This document shows, piece by piece, positions 51,674 through 58,963 of a stretch of 64,000 bases of DNA. The stretch covers positions 1 to 64,000 of the forward strand of contig CALCYI010000002.1 in the NCBI GenBank assembly GCA_937907605.1. Direction: 5' to 3'. Both the position numbers and the translations under genes were made by a program. The stretch is from an uncultured Clostridia bacterium (GTDB lineage Bacteria; Bacillota; Clostridia; Oscillospirales; Acutalibacteraceae). The notes below the pieces were generated by a model, which worked only from the letters and a program-made list of their open reading frames with translations, was not told the origin of the DNA and did not search any database. Numbering within the stretch: the stretch's first letter is position 1; each line of letters begins with the position of its first letter.

Positions 51674-52684
51674 TTAGAATTCGTCATCCCACGCGTCGTC
51701 GGCTTCGAAGTCAGCGTGCATTACTTCGCTTATTGCCTCTGCAATACCGTTTGCGTCAATCTTAGCAAGGGCAAGGAGATCCTCCTGAAGTCCGATCGTT
51801 GAGAAGTCGTTATCGTGACCAAGCATCTTAAATGCGCAAGCCTTACCGCTCTTTGCGACTACCTCTGCAACCGCTGAGCCGAGACCGCCCTGAATTTCGT
51901 GGTCCTCAACCGTGATAATACGGCGGGTGTCCATAACTGCGTTTAATACAGCCTCCTCGTCAATGGGCTTAATCGTGTGCATATTAAGTACTCTTACCTT
52001 AATACCCGCGTCAGCCTCTACCATTCTTGCAGCCTGCATAGCCTCGAATACGCAGGAGCCGCAGGCGATAACGGTAATATCTGTACCCTCGTTCATAACG
52101 GAAGCCTTATTCCATTCGAACTTGCAGTCTTCAACGTTCTTGTAAATAACCTGGTCAAAGCCCCTGTTGATACGGATATATACGGGACCCGGGATATCGT
52201 AAGCCGCCTTAACGGCGTGATATGTTTCAGAGCCGTCGCACGGACAGATAACCGTCATATGCGGAAGCGCCCTCATACACGTCATATCAATAAGGCTGTG
52301 GTGGGTTGAGCCCGCCTGACCGAAGGAGGTTCCCGCATGGGTTGCGATAATCTTAACGGGTACGTTCTGATAACAGATATCGGTATGAATCTGGTCAAGC
52401 GAACGCGCCGCAGCGAAAATAGCAAAGGTTGAAGCAAACGGAACGAGACCGTTTTTCGCCATACCTGCCGCAACCGCGAAAAGATTCTGCTCCGCAATAC
52501 CTACGTTTACGAATCTCTCCGGGAATTTTTCGCCGAACATACCGATTTTAGTTGATTTTGCAAGGTCAGCCGTAAGGGCTACAACGTCCTTATGCTCTTC
52601 GCCGAGCTCACAAAGCGCAATACCGTAACACTCCGCCGTTGAGAGCTTGGTTGTATCAGTCATTGTATATGTCATACCGCCCAT
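51674..52684 (-). CDS. Transketolase, C-terminal subunit
   Basis: A 336-residue subunit with the pyrimidine-binding and C-terminal domains of a split transketolase. 'RFVNVGIAEQNLFAVAAGMA' (about 58-77) holds the Glu that activates ThDP; 'THAGTSFGQAGSTHHSLIDM' (about 115-134) and 'CDGSETYHAVKAA' follow; the C-terminal half has 'VTVEDHEIQGGLGSAVAE'-type sequence. It must pair with the N-terminal subunit encoded 2 bases upstream. GGAGG precedes the ATG. Confidence 0.92.
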   Translation of the reverse strand: MGGMTYTMTDTTKLSTAECYGIALCELGEEHKDVVALTADLAKSTKIGMFGEKFPERFVNVGIAEQNLFAVAAGMAKNGLVPFASTFAIFAAARSLDQIHTDICYQNVPVKIIATHAGTSFGQAGSTHHSLIDMTCMRALPHMTVICPCDGSETYHAVKAAYDIPGPVYIRINRGFDQVIYKNVEDCKFEWNKASVMNEGTDITVIACGSCVFEAMQAARMVEADAGIKVRVLNMHTIKPIDEEAVLNAVMDTRRIITVEDHEIQGGLGSAVAEVVAKSGKACAFKMLGHDNDFSTIGLQEDLLALAKIDANGIAEAISEVMHADFEADDAWDDEF

Positions 52685-52686
52685 AA

Positions 52687-53580
52687 TTACGCCTCCTTTT
52701 CAACGCGTGCTACACGTTCCTCATAGTATTTATCGAGTGACGCATACGCCGTCTTTGCTTTTTCCTCGTCGAGCGAGCCGTAGTGCCACAGGTAATTATC
52801 CTGCATAAAGTCTACGCCTGCGCCCTTGAAGGTATCCATAACGATACAGGTGGGCTTGTCGCCGCCGTCCTGGTGATTCTTAATAGCAGCCTCGATAGCG
52901 TCGTTGAGCTCCTTCATATTGTGTCCGTCAACCCTGCAAACGTTGAAGCCGAACGCCTCGAACTTCTTGTCAACGGGCTCAATGCTCATCTCGTCAACAA
53001 CCCTGCCGTCAATCATACACTTGTTGTTATCAACCATAACGACGATATTTGAAAGCTTGAACTGAGCCGCGCTCATTGCAGCCTCCCAGTTTGAGCCCTC
53101 GTTAAGCTCGCCGTCGCCCGTGATAACGTAGTTCATATAGTCAATTCCGTTTACTCTTCCCGCAAGGGCAAAGCCAACCGCAAGCGAGATACCGTGGCCG
53201 AGAGAGCCGGTTGAAAACTCGCAGCCGTTAACCTTATTCGAGTCAAGGTGCATACCTATTTTTGCGCCCGTAAGGTTAAAGATATGAAGCTCCTCCTCGG
53301 GCATATAGCCGAAGTCAACGAGCACGGGGGCATAACCTACCGCGGCGTGTCCCTTGGAAAGAACGAAACGGTCCCTATCGGGCATTTTTGAATCGTTGGG
53401 GTCAAGCTTCATAAAACGGTGATAAAGTATGGTCATAGCGTCCATACATGACAGCGCACCTCCGAGGTGACCTGAGCCGCCCCAAATTGAAGTCTGAATT
53501 GTAAGTCTTCTAAGCTGGTCTGCCTTTTTTTCAAGGCGCAGCCATTCCGCCTTGTCAAACGGTTTGAAATCTGCAGGCAT
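52687..53580 (-). CDS. Transketolase, N-terminal subunit
   Basis: A 297-residue ThDP-binding subunit. 'GSGHLGGALSCMDAMTILYH', the ThDP motif 'GDGELNEGSNWEAAMSA...VMVDNNKCMIDG' in pieces (about 155-190) and 'CIVMDTFKGAGVDFM' are present. Together with the C-terminal subunit it moves two-carbon ketol units between sugars, using ThDP and Mg. Split transketolases occur both in central metabolism and in dedicated biosynthetic clusters. The context with an aminotransferase and SCP2-like proteins favours the second. GGAAGGAG precedes the ATG. Confidence 0.92.
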   Translation of the reverse strand: MPADFKPFDKAEWLRLEKKADQLRRLTIQTSIWGGSGHLGGALSCMDAMTILYHRFMKLDPNDSKMPDRDRFVLSKGHAAVGYAPVLVDFGYMPEEELHIFNLTGAKIGMHLDSNKVNGCEFSTGSLGHGISLAVGFALAGRVNGIDYMNYVITGDGELNEGSNWEAAMSAAQFKLSNIVVMVDNNKCMIDGRVVDEMSIEPVDKKFEAFGFNVCRVDGHNMKELNDAIEAAIKNHQDGGDKPTCIVMDTFKGAGVDFMQDNYLWHYGSLDEEKAKTAYASLDKYYEERVARVEKEA

Positions 53581-53606
53581 ATAATTTACTCCTTCCTTTC
53601 GTAAAA

Positions 53607-53691
53607 ATTATGAATTATGAGTTATGAATTATTTTGGGTGTGGGCTTGCCCACCGTTAATTCATCATTCATCATTCAACATTCATAACTAT
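53607..53691. repeat. Inverted heptamer-repeat arms around a small hairpin
   Basis: The left arm has units ATTATGA, ATTATGA, GTTATGA, ATTATTT (53607-53634). The right arm has TAATTCA, TCATTCA, TCATTCA, ACATTCA (53657-53684), roughly the reverse complement. Between them lies the stem TGGGC-TT-GCCCA. The array fills the 110-base gap between the aminotransferase and transketolase genes. Confidence 0.7.
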
Positions 53692-54962
53692 TATTTTAGC
53701 CCTAAATCCTGATGACGTTCAGCAACTACGCCGAAAGCGTCATCGGCAATATCAATTGCAAGCGCAATATCCTCATCGGTGAGCGATGCGTTAATAAAGT
53801 GGTTATGGTGCGACGCGAGGAAGAGTCCCCTGCTCACGCACTCGGCAACCCATTCCTGATGAAGCATTAAGCTGTCGTCGTTGGCTATTCTGAGGTAGAA
53901 CAGCGCGGGCTCGCCCGAAACGACGAGGTCGAAGCCGTGCTCCCTACCCGCAGCCTTAAGACCGTCGGTGAGCTTAATGCCTTTTTCCCTGAACATCGTG
54001 GGAACGTCAAGCCTCTTGAGCTTGGGTATACACGCAAGGCAGGCGGCGAACGGCTCAGCGCTGAGCCAGTAGGAGCCTGTGTAAACGACGGAGGAAGCGG
54101 TATTTTTCATATGCTCACCGCCGCATACAGCGGACATATTATAGCCGTTTGCAAGCGCTTTACAGAAGCAGATTAAATCAGCCTTGAAGCCGTAATAATG
54201 GTCGCTTCCCTGAATGTCAAGACGGAAACCCGTCCTTACGTCATCTATAATGAGCACCATACCGTGCTCGTCGCAGAACTTGCGTACCGCAGCCCACTGC
54301 TCTTTAGTAGCGCAAACGTTATCGTAGAAATTGCCGTGGTCGTAAGGCTGCGCGATAAGACCCGCAACGTCGCCGCCGCACTCGTCGTATGCAGCCTGCA
54401 TAGCGTCAATGTCAAACCACGGAACGATAATGTTATTTGCAACCTCCTCGGGCATAATTCCGGGATAGTCAGCCTTCTGGCACCACTGGAAATCGCCGTG
54501 GTAATAGCCGCGGAAGAACATAATCTTTTTCTTACCCGTATGAGCGCGGGCGCACATAACGGAGAAGGTGGTCGCGTCGGAGCCGTTTTTCATAAAGAAC
54601 GCCCAGTCAGCCGAAGCGACGGTATCCTTAAGAAGCTCGGCGCACTCTACCATCTTGTACGAAGGAGAGGTGGTGCAGTTACCGATACGGAGCTGCTCCA
54701 TAGCAGCCTTGTCAACGTCGTCGTCGCAATAGCCGAGCACGTTAGGACCGTAGGCGCACATCATATCGAGGTATTTATTGCCGTCAACGTCCCAGAAGTA
54801 CGTACCTTTTGCGTGGTCGCCCATAAGCGGCCACTTAGTTATCGGGAGCCATAAGCCCTCGGAGGGACCGAGGTGACCGTAGATACCCGAGGGAACGGCG
54901 GCGAGAGCTCTGTCAAACCATTCTCTTGACTTTTCGTGTGTGTATTCAGGATACTTACTCAT
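53691..54962 (-). CDS. Class III aminotransferase (glutamate-1-semialdehyde aminomutase-like)
   Basis: A 423-residue PLP enzyme of the class III/GSA type. 'GTYFWDVDGNKYLDMMCAYG' (about 53-72), 'MKNGSDATTFSVMCARAHTG' (about 121-140), 'YHGDFQW', 'LIIDDVRTGFR' (Asp pair that holds the PLP ring) and 'CFCKALANGYNMSAVCG' with the PLP lysine (near 268) are present. The N-terminal 'PSEGLWLPITKWP' differs from HemL, and no other heme genes are here. Amination of a keto or aldehyde group made by the linked transketolase is inferred. GGGGGGAG precedes ATG. Confidence 0.88.
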   Translation of the reverse strand: MSKYPEYTHEKSREWFDRALAAVPSGIYGHLGPSEGLWLPITKWPLMGDHAKGTYFWDVDGNKYLDMMCAYGPNVLGYCDDDVDKAAMEQLRIGNCTTSPSYKMVECAELLKDTVASADWAFFMKNGSDATTFSVMCARAHTGKKKIMFFRGYYHGDFQWCQKADYPGIMPEEVANNIIVPWFDIDAMQAAYDECGGDVAGLIAQPYDHGNFYDNVCATKEQWAAVRKFCDEHGMVLIIDDVRTGFRLDIQGSDHYYGFKADLICFCKALANGYNMSAVCGGEHMKNTASSVVYTGSYWLSAEPFAACLACIPKLKRLDVPTMFREKGIKLTDGLKAAGREHGFDLVVSGEPALFYLRIANDDSLMLHQEWVAECVSRGLFLASHHNHFINASLTDEDIALAIDIADDAFGVVAERHQDLGLK

Positions 54963-54974
54963 AGCTCTCCCCCC

Positions 54975-55739
54975 TTATCCTAAGTATACCGCAACTCTAT
55001 CGAGAATACGGTTAATGTTATCAATCATATTAATCATACCGCTCATATAGATATTGCCCGCGCAGAGCTCAGCCATAGTGGAAGCGGTACCGTTAAAGAG
55101 TCCGTTTGCAAGGTCAATTGACTTAAACTCCATAACCGCCCTTGGAGTCGACGCCTTTTCCTTAATAAGCTCAAGCCTGTGGTCGCGGCAGCGGATGGTT
55201 ACGTAAACCGCGTCGGTAATACCCATCTGAACGTCGCCGTCAACTATGTAAGACGCTGAAAGACGGCTGATTGAATCCTCGTTTGCGAGCGCGCAGATTG
55301 CTCCGCCTATGGTGTACATAGTCAAAATCGTCGATTTTTCAAAAAAGGTTCTGTCCTTTAAGTCCTCCTCACTTGGCATAAGATACTTTGTGAGAATATC
55401 CGTAAGCTTTGTAAACGGACCGAGCAGGAAGGTCAATACCTGCACGGGATTTTTAGTCGGTATACCCGGCTTTGAATTGTCAATCAAATCGTTGAACTTT
55501 TCGGGAGATGCGAATTTCATTTTGCAGGTGCAGCCGTAATCGCCCTCGGTAAACTTGCAGCCGTTTTTGCTGAAATGATACGTAACGCAGGGACCGTCCG
55601 TAACCTCAAAGCAAAGCGCAACGGGTTTCTTGAGCGACTCGCAGACCGCCTTAGCCTCGTCAACCGTCTCGCAAAGGTTCTCAAGAGTTCTGAGAACGCC
55701 GTAAGCGTTAACGAAAGCAAGTGCTCTGGCTTCCTTCAT
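54975..55739 (-). CDS. Tandem SCP2-like domain protein (copy A)
   Basis: A 254-residue cytosolic protein, first gene of the operon. The start is ATG 55739, behind AGGAGGAAATTT. A SCP2-like half at about 35-120 ('VALCFEVTDGPCVTYHFSKNG', 'KMKFASPEKFNDLIDNS') is followed by a helical linker and a second half at about 165-254 ('ITDAVYVTIRCRDHRLELI', 'VMEFKSIDLANGLFNGTASTMAELCAGNIYMSG' and a final 'NRILDRVAVYLG'). Cys-rich 'FTEGDYGCTCKMKF' could bind metal. It shares plan but little sequence with copy B. A hydrophobic-ligand carrier or scaffold role is inferred. Confidence 0.65.
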   Translation of the reverse strand: MKEARALAFVNAYGVLRTLENLCETVDEAKAVCESLKKPVALCFEVTDGPCVTYHFSKNGCKFTEGDYGCTCKMKFASPEKFNDLIDNSKPGIPTKNPVQVLTFLLGPFTKLTDILTKYLMPSEEDLKDRTFFEKSTILTMYTIGGAICALANEDSISRLSASYIVDGDVQMGITDAVYVTIRCRDHRLELIKEKASTPRAVMEFKSIDLANGLFNGTASTMAELCAGNIYMSGMINMIDNINRILDRVAVYLG

Positions 55740-55801
55740 AAATTTCCTCCTTTTCGCCTTTGTGTAAAATCTGCACAAAAACGGATATATTTAACAAAAA
55801 A

Positions 55802-55830
55802 ATTATAACATAATATATAAATAATAGCAA
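55802..55830 (-). promoter_or_regulatory. Promoter of the SCP2/aminotransferase/transketolase operon
   Basis: Minus strand TTGCTA (55830-55825), 17 bases, TATAAT (55807-55802), about 63 bases before the copy A start. Confidence 0.65.
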
Positions 55831-55958
55831 TAACAAATCTGTGACAAATAAATAATCTAAACTCCCAATATATGTATAATAACCCATTATTTGTGCGTTG
55901 AAAGTAAGACTGCATAGGTGTTATTATGAAGGCACCATAGAAAAAGGAGTTGACATTT

Positions 55959-56792
55959 ATGGTAAAAAACAAAAAGACGGTATCGGTGATTCTGTCACTG
56001 CTGATGTTGATTTCTCTGATTTCGGGAGCGACTGCAACAAAAGCAGCGTCGTATAAGACCGTAGAGGGAAACTACAATTATTCATACGCCTCCGAGGTGC
56101 TCACCCTCGTCAACAGCGAGAGGGCGAAGAACGGCTTACAGCCTCTTACGATGACGCAAGGGCTCACGGACGGAGCAATGCTTCGCGCGGCTGAAACGGC
56201 GGTAAGCTTTTCGCATACAAGACCGAACGGAGAGCAGTGCTTCACGGCGTTTGAATGGACCCGTACCGCGGGCGAAAATATTGCCTACGGTCAGCGCTCT
56301 CCCGCTCAGGTTATGAACGGCTGGATGAATTCAAGCGGTCACAGGGCGAACATACTTAATTCAAGCTTTACGACTATCGGTATAGGCTGCTTTGAGTACG
56401 GCGGCACGCTCTACTGGGCACAGGCGTTCAGCGGCGGCAGCGGAAGCTCATATTCAGCCTCGGGCAAAAAGGCTGTAAGGGTTGAAGTAAGCTTAACCGC
56501 AGGCTCGGAATCTAAGGTAAGCTTTATAAACGGCGACACTGCCTCAACCACTGCTCAGCAGACAACGACGAAGTCCTCGACGACAAAGGAGAGCACGACA
56601 AAAGCTCCGACCACGAAGGCTCCGACTACGAAAGCGCCGTCAACGACTAAGCAGCCCACGACGAAAGCCGAAACCACAAATCAAGAAACAACAACCGCAG
56701 CCTCAACGACGAAAAAGACTACGGTTAATAAAAAAGGAATAAGAGGTGTATTTTCAAGGATAAGATATTATATTACGTACCTTTTCAAATAA
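55959..56792 (+). CDS. Secreted CAP (SCP/PR-1) domain protein with Thr/Lys/Pro tail
   Basis: A 277-residue exported protein. The ATG at 55959 lies 9 bases behind AAAGGAG (the TTG at 55950 is less likely). A signal peptide (1-28) is followed by a CAP domain (about 45-160) with its usual His/Glu residues in 'SFSHTRPNGEQC', 'GENIAYG' and 'SSGHRANILNSSF'. A long low-complexity tail repeats TTKAPTTKAP-type units (about 190-250) and ends in a basic, hydrophobic 'RGVFSRIRYYITYLFK', which could touch the membrane. Bacterial CAP proteins are mostly of unknown function; several appear in spores or envelopes. Confidence 0.88.
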   Translation: MVKNKKTVSVILSLLMLISLISGATATKAASYKTVEGNYNYSYASEVLTLVNSERAKNGLQPLTMTQGLTDGAMLRAAETAVSFSHTRPNGEQCFTAFEWTRTAGENIAYGQRSPAQVMNGWMNSSGHRANILNSSFTTIGIGCFEYGGTLYWAQAFSGGSGSSYSASGKKAVRVEVSLTAGSESKVSFINGDTASTTAQQTTTKSSTTKESTTKAPTTKAPTTKAPSTTKQPTTKAETTNQETTTAASTTKKTTVNKKGIRGVFSRIRYYITYLFK

Positions 56793-56800
56793 GCTAAGCT

Positions 56801-56856
56801 TTAAACCTTAACGCTTAAAGCTTAAAGCTTAAACCTGAAACCTGAAACCTGAAAAA
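56801..56856. repeat. Heptamer tandem repeat (TTAAACC/TGAAACC type)
   Basis: Eight units in strict 7-base register: TTAAACC, TTAACGC, TTAAAGC, TTAAAGC, TTAAACC, TGAAACC, TGAAACC, TGAAAAA. It lies between the CAP gene and the terminator. Confidence 0.8.
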
Positions 56857-56882
56857 GAGGACTGACTTCCGTCAGCCCTCTT
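56855..56882. terminator. Bidirectional terminator
   Basis: Stem AAGAGG-ACTGAC/GTCAG-CCCTCTT with a TTCC loop between the convergent CAP and vWA genes, followed by TT rightward and TTTTTC leftward. Confidence 0.7.
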
Positions 56883-56887
56883 TTGCT

Positions 56888-57547
56888 TTACTTTCTGCCC
56901 TTATAGTCTTCTTCTATGCTCTCGCACCAATCCGCACTCAGCGGAGCGCAGGCTCTCATTTTGCTTACGGCTCCTGCCACTGCATTGTACACAACACTTG
57001 TGCCCTTTTTGTCCGCACGATAGTCCACCGCTCTGTCGGAGTCGATACCGAAATGGGACGCGGTTTCAACGGCGTCGATATTCGCGCCGATAAAGAGGAA
57101 CTCCCAGCCGTGCTTTTCCTTCTGCTCTGAAATCATTTTCTTCACCTGTGCGGAGGAGAACTCCTTGCTTGCGTTTTCCATGCCGTCGGTGATGATTACG
57201 AACATCGTGTTTTCGGGCACGTCCTCTTTCCTTGCGTACCTGTGGATTTTTGAGATATGGTTTACCGTGAGACCGATAGCGTCAATCAGCGCCGTACAGC
57301 CCCTTACCTCGTAGTCCTTTTCAGTAAGCGGCTCAATGCTTTCGAGCGAAGCCCTGTCGTGAAGGGTTAACAGCTCGTGGTCAAAGAGTACGGTGGTAAC
57401 ATAGCACTTCCCGTCCTGTTTTTTCTGCTTTTCAATAAGCGAGTTGAAGCCGCCTATCGTGTCGCTCTCAAGTCCCGCCATGGAGCCTGAGCGGTCAAGA
57501 ATGAATACGAGCTCGGTAATACCGTTTTTAATCTTGTTTTCTTTCAT
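56888..57547 (-). CDS. von Willebrand factor A domain protein
   Basis: A 219-residue single vWA domain. The MIDAS metal site is complete: 'FILDRSGSM' (DxSxS, about 16-24), the Thr in 'VRGCTALIDAI' (about 82-92) and the Asp in 'VIITDGMENAS' (about 122-132). It resembles YfbK/TerY-type cytosolic vWA proteins, since there is no signal peptide. Its partner is unknown. The small SCP2 gene lies about 105 bases upstream, with a terminator between them. Confidence 0.88.
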   Translation of the reverse strand: MKENKIKNGITELVFILDRSGSMAGLESDTIGGFNSLIEKQKKQDGKCYVTTVLFDHELLTLHDRASLESIEPLTEKDYEVRGCTALIDAIGLTVNHISKIHRYARKEDVPENTMFVIITDGMENASKEFSSAQVKKMISEQKEKHGWEFLFIGANIDAVETASHFGIDSDRAVDYRADKKGTSVVYNAVAGAVSKMRACAPLSADWCESIEEDYKGRK

Positions 57548-57567
57548 AATAATCTCTCCTTATAAAA

Positions 57568-57610
57568 AATAATGTGACTGCTTGGTTTTTCAACCTTACA
57601 GCCACATTAT
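57568..57610 (-). terminator. Terminator of the small SCP2 gene
   Basis: Minus strand stem ATAATGTGGCTG.../...CAGTCACATTAT with an inner GGTTG/CCAAG pairing, followed by TTTTTTAT. Confidence 0.7.
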
Positions 57611-57652
57611 AGCTCGTATAAATTCACTTTTGGTCGCCTGCCATGCGACAAA

Positions 57653-57982
57653 TTACTTTAAATATTTAATGAGCTCAAGCGCCGCGTTAGTATCGCCCTC
57701 AACGCTGATTTTACCCGTTGTGAAAGCGTTCACGGGGTCGAGCTTGCCGTTAATGAGCTTAATGAAATTAGTCGGGTTAACGTGGATAATTGCGTTCCTG
57801 TCATAATATTCATAGGGCTCAACGTGAACTTTTCCGTCCTTGATTTCGATATAGAAAATACCGTTCGTGCTCCTGCCCTCGATATTAATCTGAAAAGCTC
57901 TCACGCCCGAAACGGACGACACGTCAAGGGGAAGGAACTTGTCCCTTGCAGCCTCAACGATTGCCTCATACGTCATAGCCAT
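57653..57982 (-). CDS. SCP2 sterol-binding domain protein
   Basis: A 109-residue stand-alone SCP2 domain. The sequence has the family pattern: an N-terminal helix, 'AFQINIEGRSTNGIFYIEIKDGKVHVEP' in strands (about 30-57), 'AIIHVNPTNFIKLINGKLDPVNAF' (about 62-85) and 'TGKISVEGDTNAALELIKYLK' at the end. It binds lipid-like ligands in other organisms. It is the third SCP2-fold gene within 7 kb. GGAGGTAATGACTT precedes the start. Confidence 0.9.
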   Translation of the reverse strand: MAMTYEAIVEAARDKFLPLDVSSVSGVRAFQINIEGRSTNGIFYIEIKDGKVHVEPYEYYDRNAIIHVNPTNFIKLINGKLDPVNAFTTGKISVEGDTNAALELIKYLK

Positions 57983-58059
57983 AAGTCATTACCTCCTGTT
58001 AAAATTTTAGTAATTCTAACATAACAAGGGAATAATATCAAGAGAAAAATGACGAATTT

Positions 58060-58503
58060 TTAATATAATTTAAAGATAAACACAATCAGCCCGTAAAGCA
58101 CGCTCGTGGCGGTGCCGTAGACTATGACGGGACCTGCGATAGAAAACATCTGCGCGGCGGTGCCGAGGACGTAGCCCTCGTGCTGAAATTCAAGCGCTGG
58201 CGCAACGACGGAGTTTGCAAAGCCTGAAATCGGAACGATAGTTCCCGCTCCCGCGTGGCGCGCGATTTTATCGTACACGCCTATTCCCGTTAAAATTGCG
58301 GTAATTACTATTACCGTTGCGGGAGTGGCAAGCTTCCATTCGTCCTCGCTCATTCCGAGAGCCTCAAAGAGATAATTCAGAAGCTGCGCAAACAGGCATA
58401 TTCCCCCTCCGAAAACGAACGCCTTTATACAGTTTAAAAGTATCGGCGAGTTCGGGCTCGCCTTATCCGTCATTTTTGAATAATCAGATTTAGATATTGA
58501 CAT
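58060..58503 (-). CDS. spoVAC: Stage V sporulation protein AC
   Basis: A 147-residue membrane protein with four helices that matches SpoVAC. 'LNCIKAFVFGGGICLFAQLL' (about 23-42), 'GIGVYDKIARHAGAGTIVPISGFANSVVAPALEF' in parts (about 76-110) and the C-terminal 'SVLYGLIVFIFKLY' are the family landmarks. SpoVAC acts as a mechanosensitive channel for dipicolinic acid in the spore inner membrane. AAGGGGG precedes the ATG. It lies downstream of a spoVAE gene, not upstream as in Bacillus. Confidence 0.93.
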   Translation of the reverse strand: MSISKSDYSKMTDKASPNSPILLNCIKAFVFGGGICLFAQLLNYLFEALGMSEDEWKLATPATVIVITAILTGIGVYDKIARHAGAGTIVPISGFANSVVAPALEFQHEGYVLGTAAQMFSIAGPVIVYGTATSVLYGLIVFIFKLY

Positions 58504-58518
58504 ATCGTCAATTCCCCC

Positions 58519-58560
58519 TTAAACCTTAAACCTTAAATCTAAAACCTTAAACCTTACTTA
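58519..58560. repeat. Heptamer tandem repeat (TTAAACC type)
   Basis: Six units in register: TTAAACC, TTAAACC, TTAAATC, TAAAACC, TTAAACC, TTACTTA. It sits in the 50-base gap between spoVAC and spoVAE and reaches into the spoVAE 3' end. The same heptamer appears at 56801-56856. Confidence 0.8.
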
Positions 58561-58913
58561 TCTTTCGGCTTCGTCACAAACGCAGTGATAAGCCCCGATA
58601 TTACCGCGACGGTAACGCCGCCCGCCATAGCGGTAAACGCGCCCGTAAAAACGCCCATAAAGCCGTCCTTTGCGACGCTTTCCCTAACTCCCTTTGCAAG
58701 CGCGCTTCCGAAACCCGTGAGAGGAATCGTGGCTCCCGCGCCCGCAAAGTCAATCAGCTTATCATATACTCCGAGCGCGCCGAGCACTACACCGAGGCAC
58801 ACGAAGGTAACGAGTATCCTCGCGGGAGTCATCTTCGTAAGGTCGATAAGTAGCTGACCTATAACGCATATCGCGCCGCCGACAAGAAACGCCTTTACGC
58901 ACATTATAAGCAT
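58554..58913 (-). CDS. spoVAE: Stage V sporulation protein AE (AEb type)
   Basis: A 119-residue protein with four helices, the SpoVAE/AEb form. 'MCVKAFLVGGAICVIGQLLIDL' (in parts, about 4-25), 'GVVLGALGVYDKLIDFAGAGATIPLTGFG' (about 40-68) and 'GVFTGAFTAMAGGVTVAVI' (about 87-105) match. It shares ancestry with SpoVAC ('GVYDK...AGAG..P..GF'). No spoVAD lies between or near them. The ATG at 58913 has no free ribosome site; GGGTGATT is in the downstream arm of a hairpin. ATG 58904 is an alternative. Confidence 0.92.
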   Translation of the reverse strand: MLIMCVKAFLVGGAICVIGQLLIDLTKMTPARILVTFVCLGVVLGALGVYDKLIDFAGAGATIPLTGFGSALAKGVRESVAKDGFMGVFTGAFTAMAGGVTVAVISGLITAFVTKPKDK

Positions 58914-58922
58914 AAAAAATCA

Positions 58923-58953
58923 CCCGTTGCTATTCTTAACAGCAACGGGTTAA
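58923..58953 (-). terminator. Hairpin between trkH and spoVAE
   Basis: Minus strand stem AACCCGTTGCT/AGCAACGGGT followed by GATTTTTTATG. It serves as the trkH terminator; its last arm contains the only candidate ribosome site for spoVAE. Confidence 0.7.
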
Positions 58954-58963
58954 ATTATACATA

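Noticed and set aside
54198..54854. 218-codon frame antisense to the class III aminotransferase
   Set aside because: Shadow of a complete, motif-bearing gene.
53691..54962. hemL (heme synthesis glutamate-1-semialdehyde aminomutase)
   Set aside because: The family is right, but the N-terminal region differs, no heme genes are near, and the partner genes are a split transketolase and SCP2-like proteins.
56801..56856. CRISPR-like array
   Set aside because: Repeats are 7 bases long and contiguous with no spacers; no cas genes are present.
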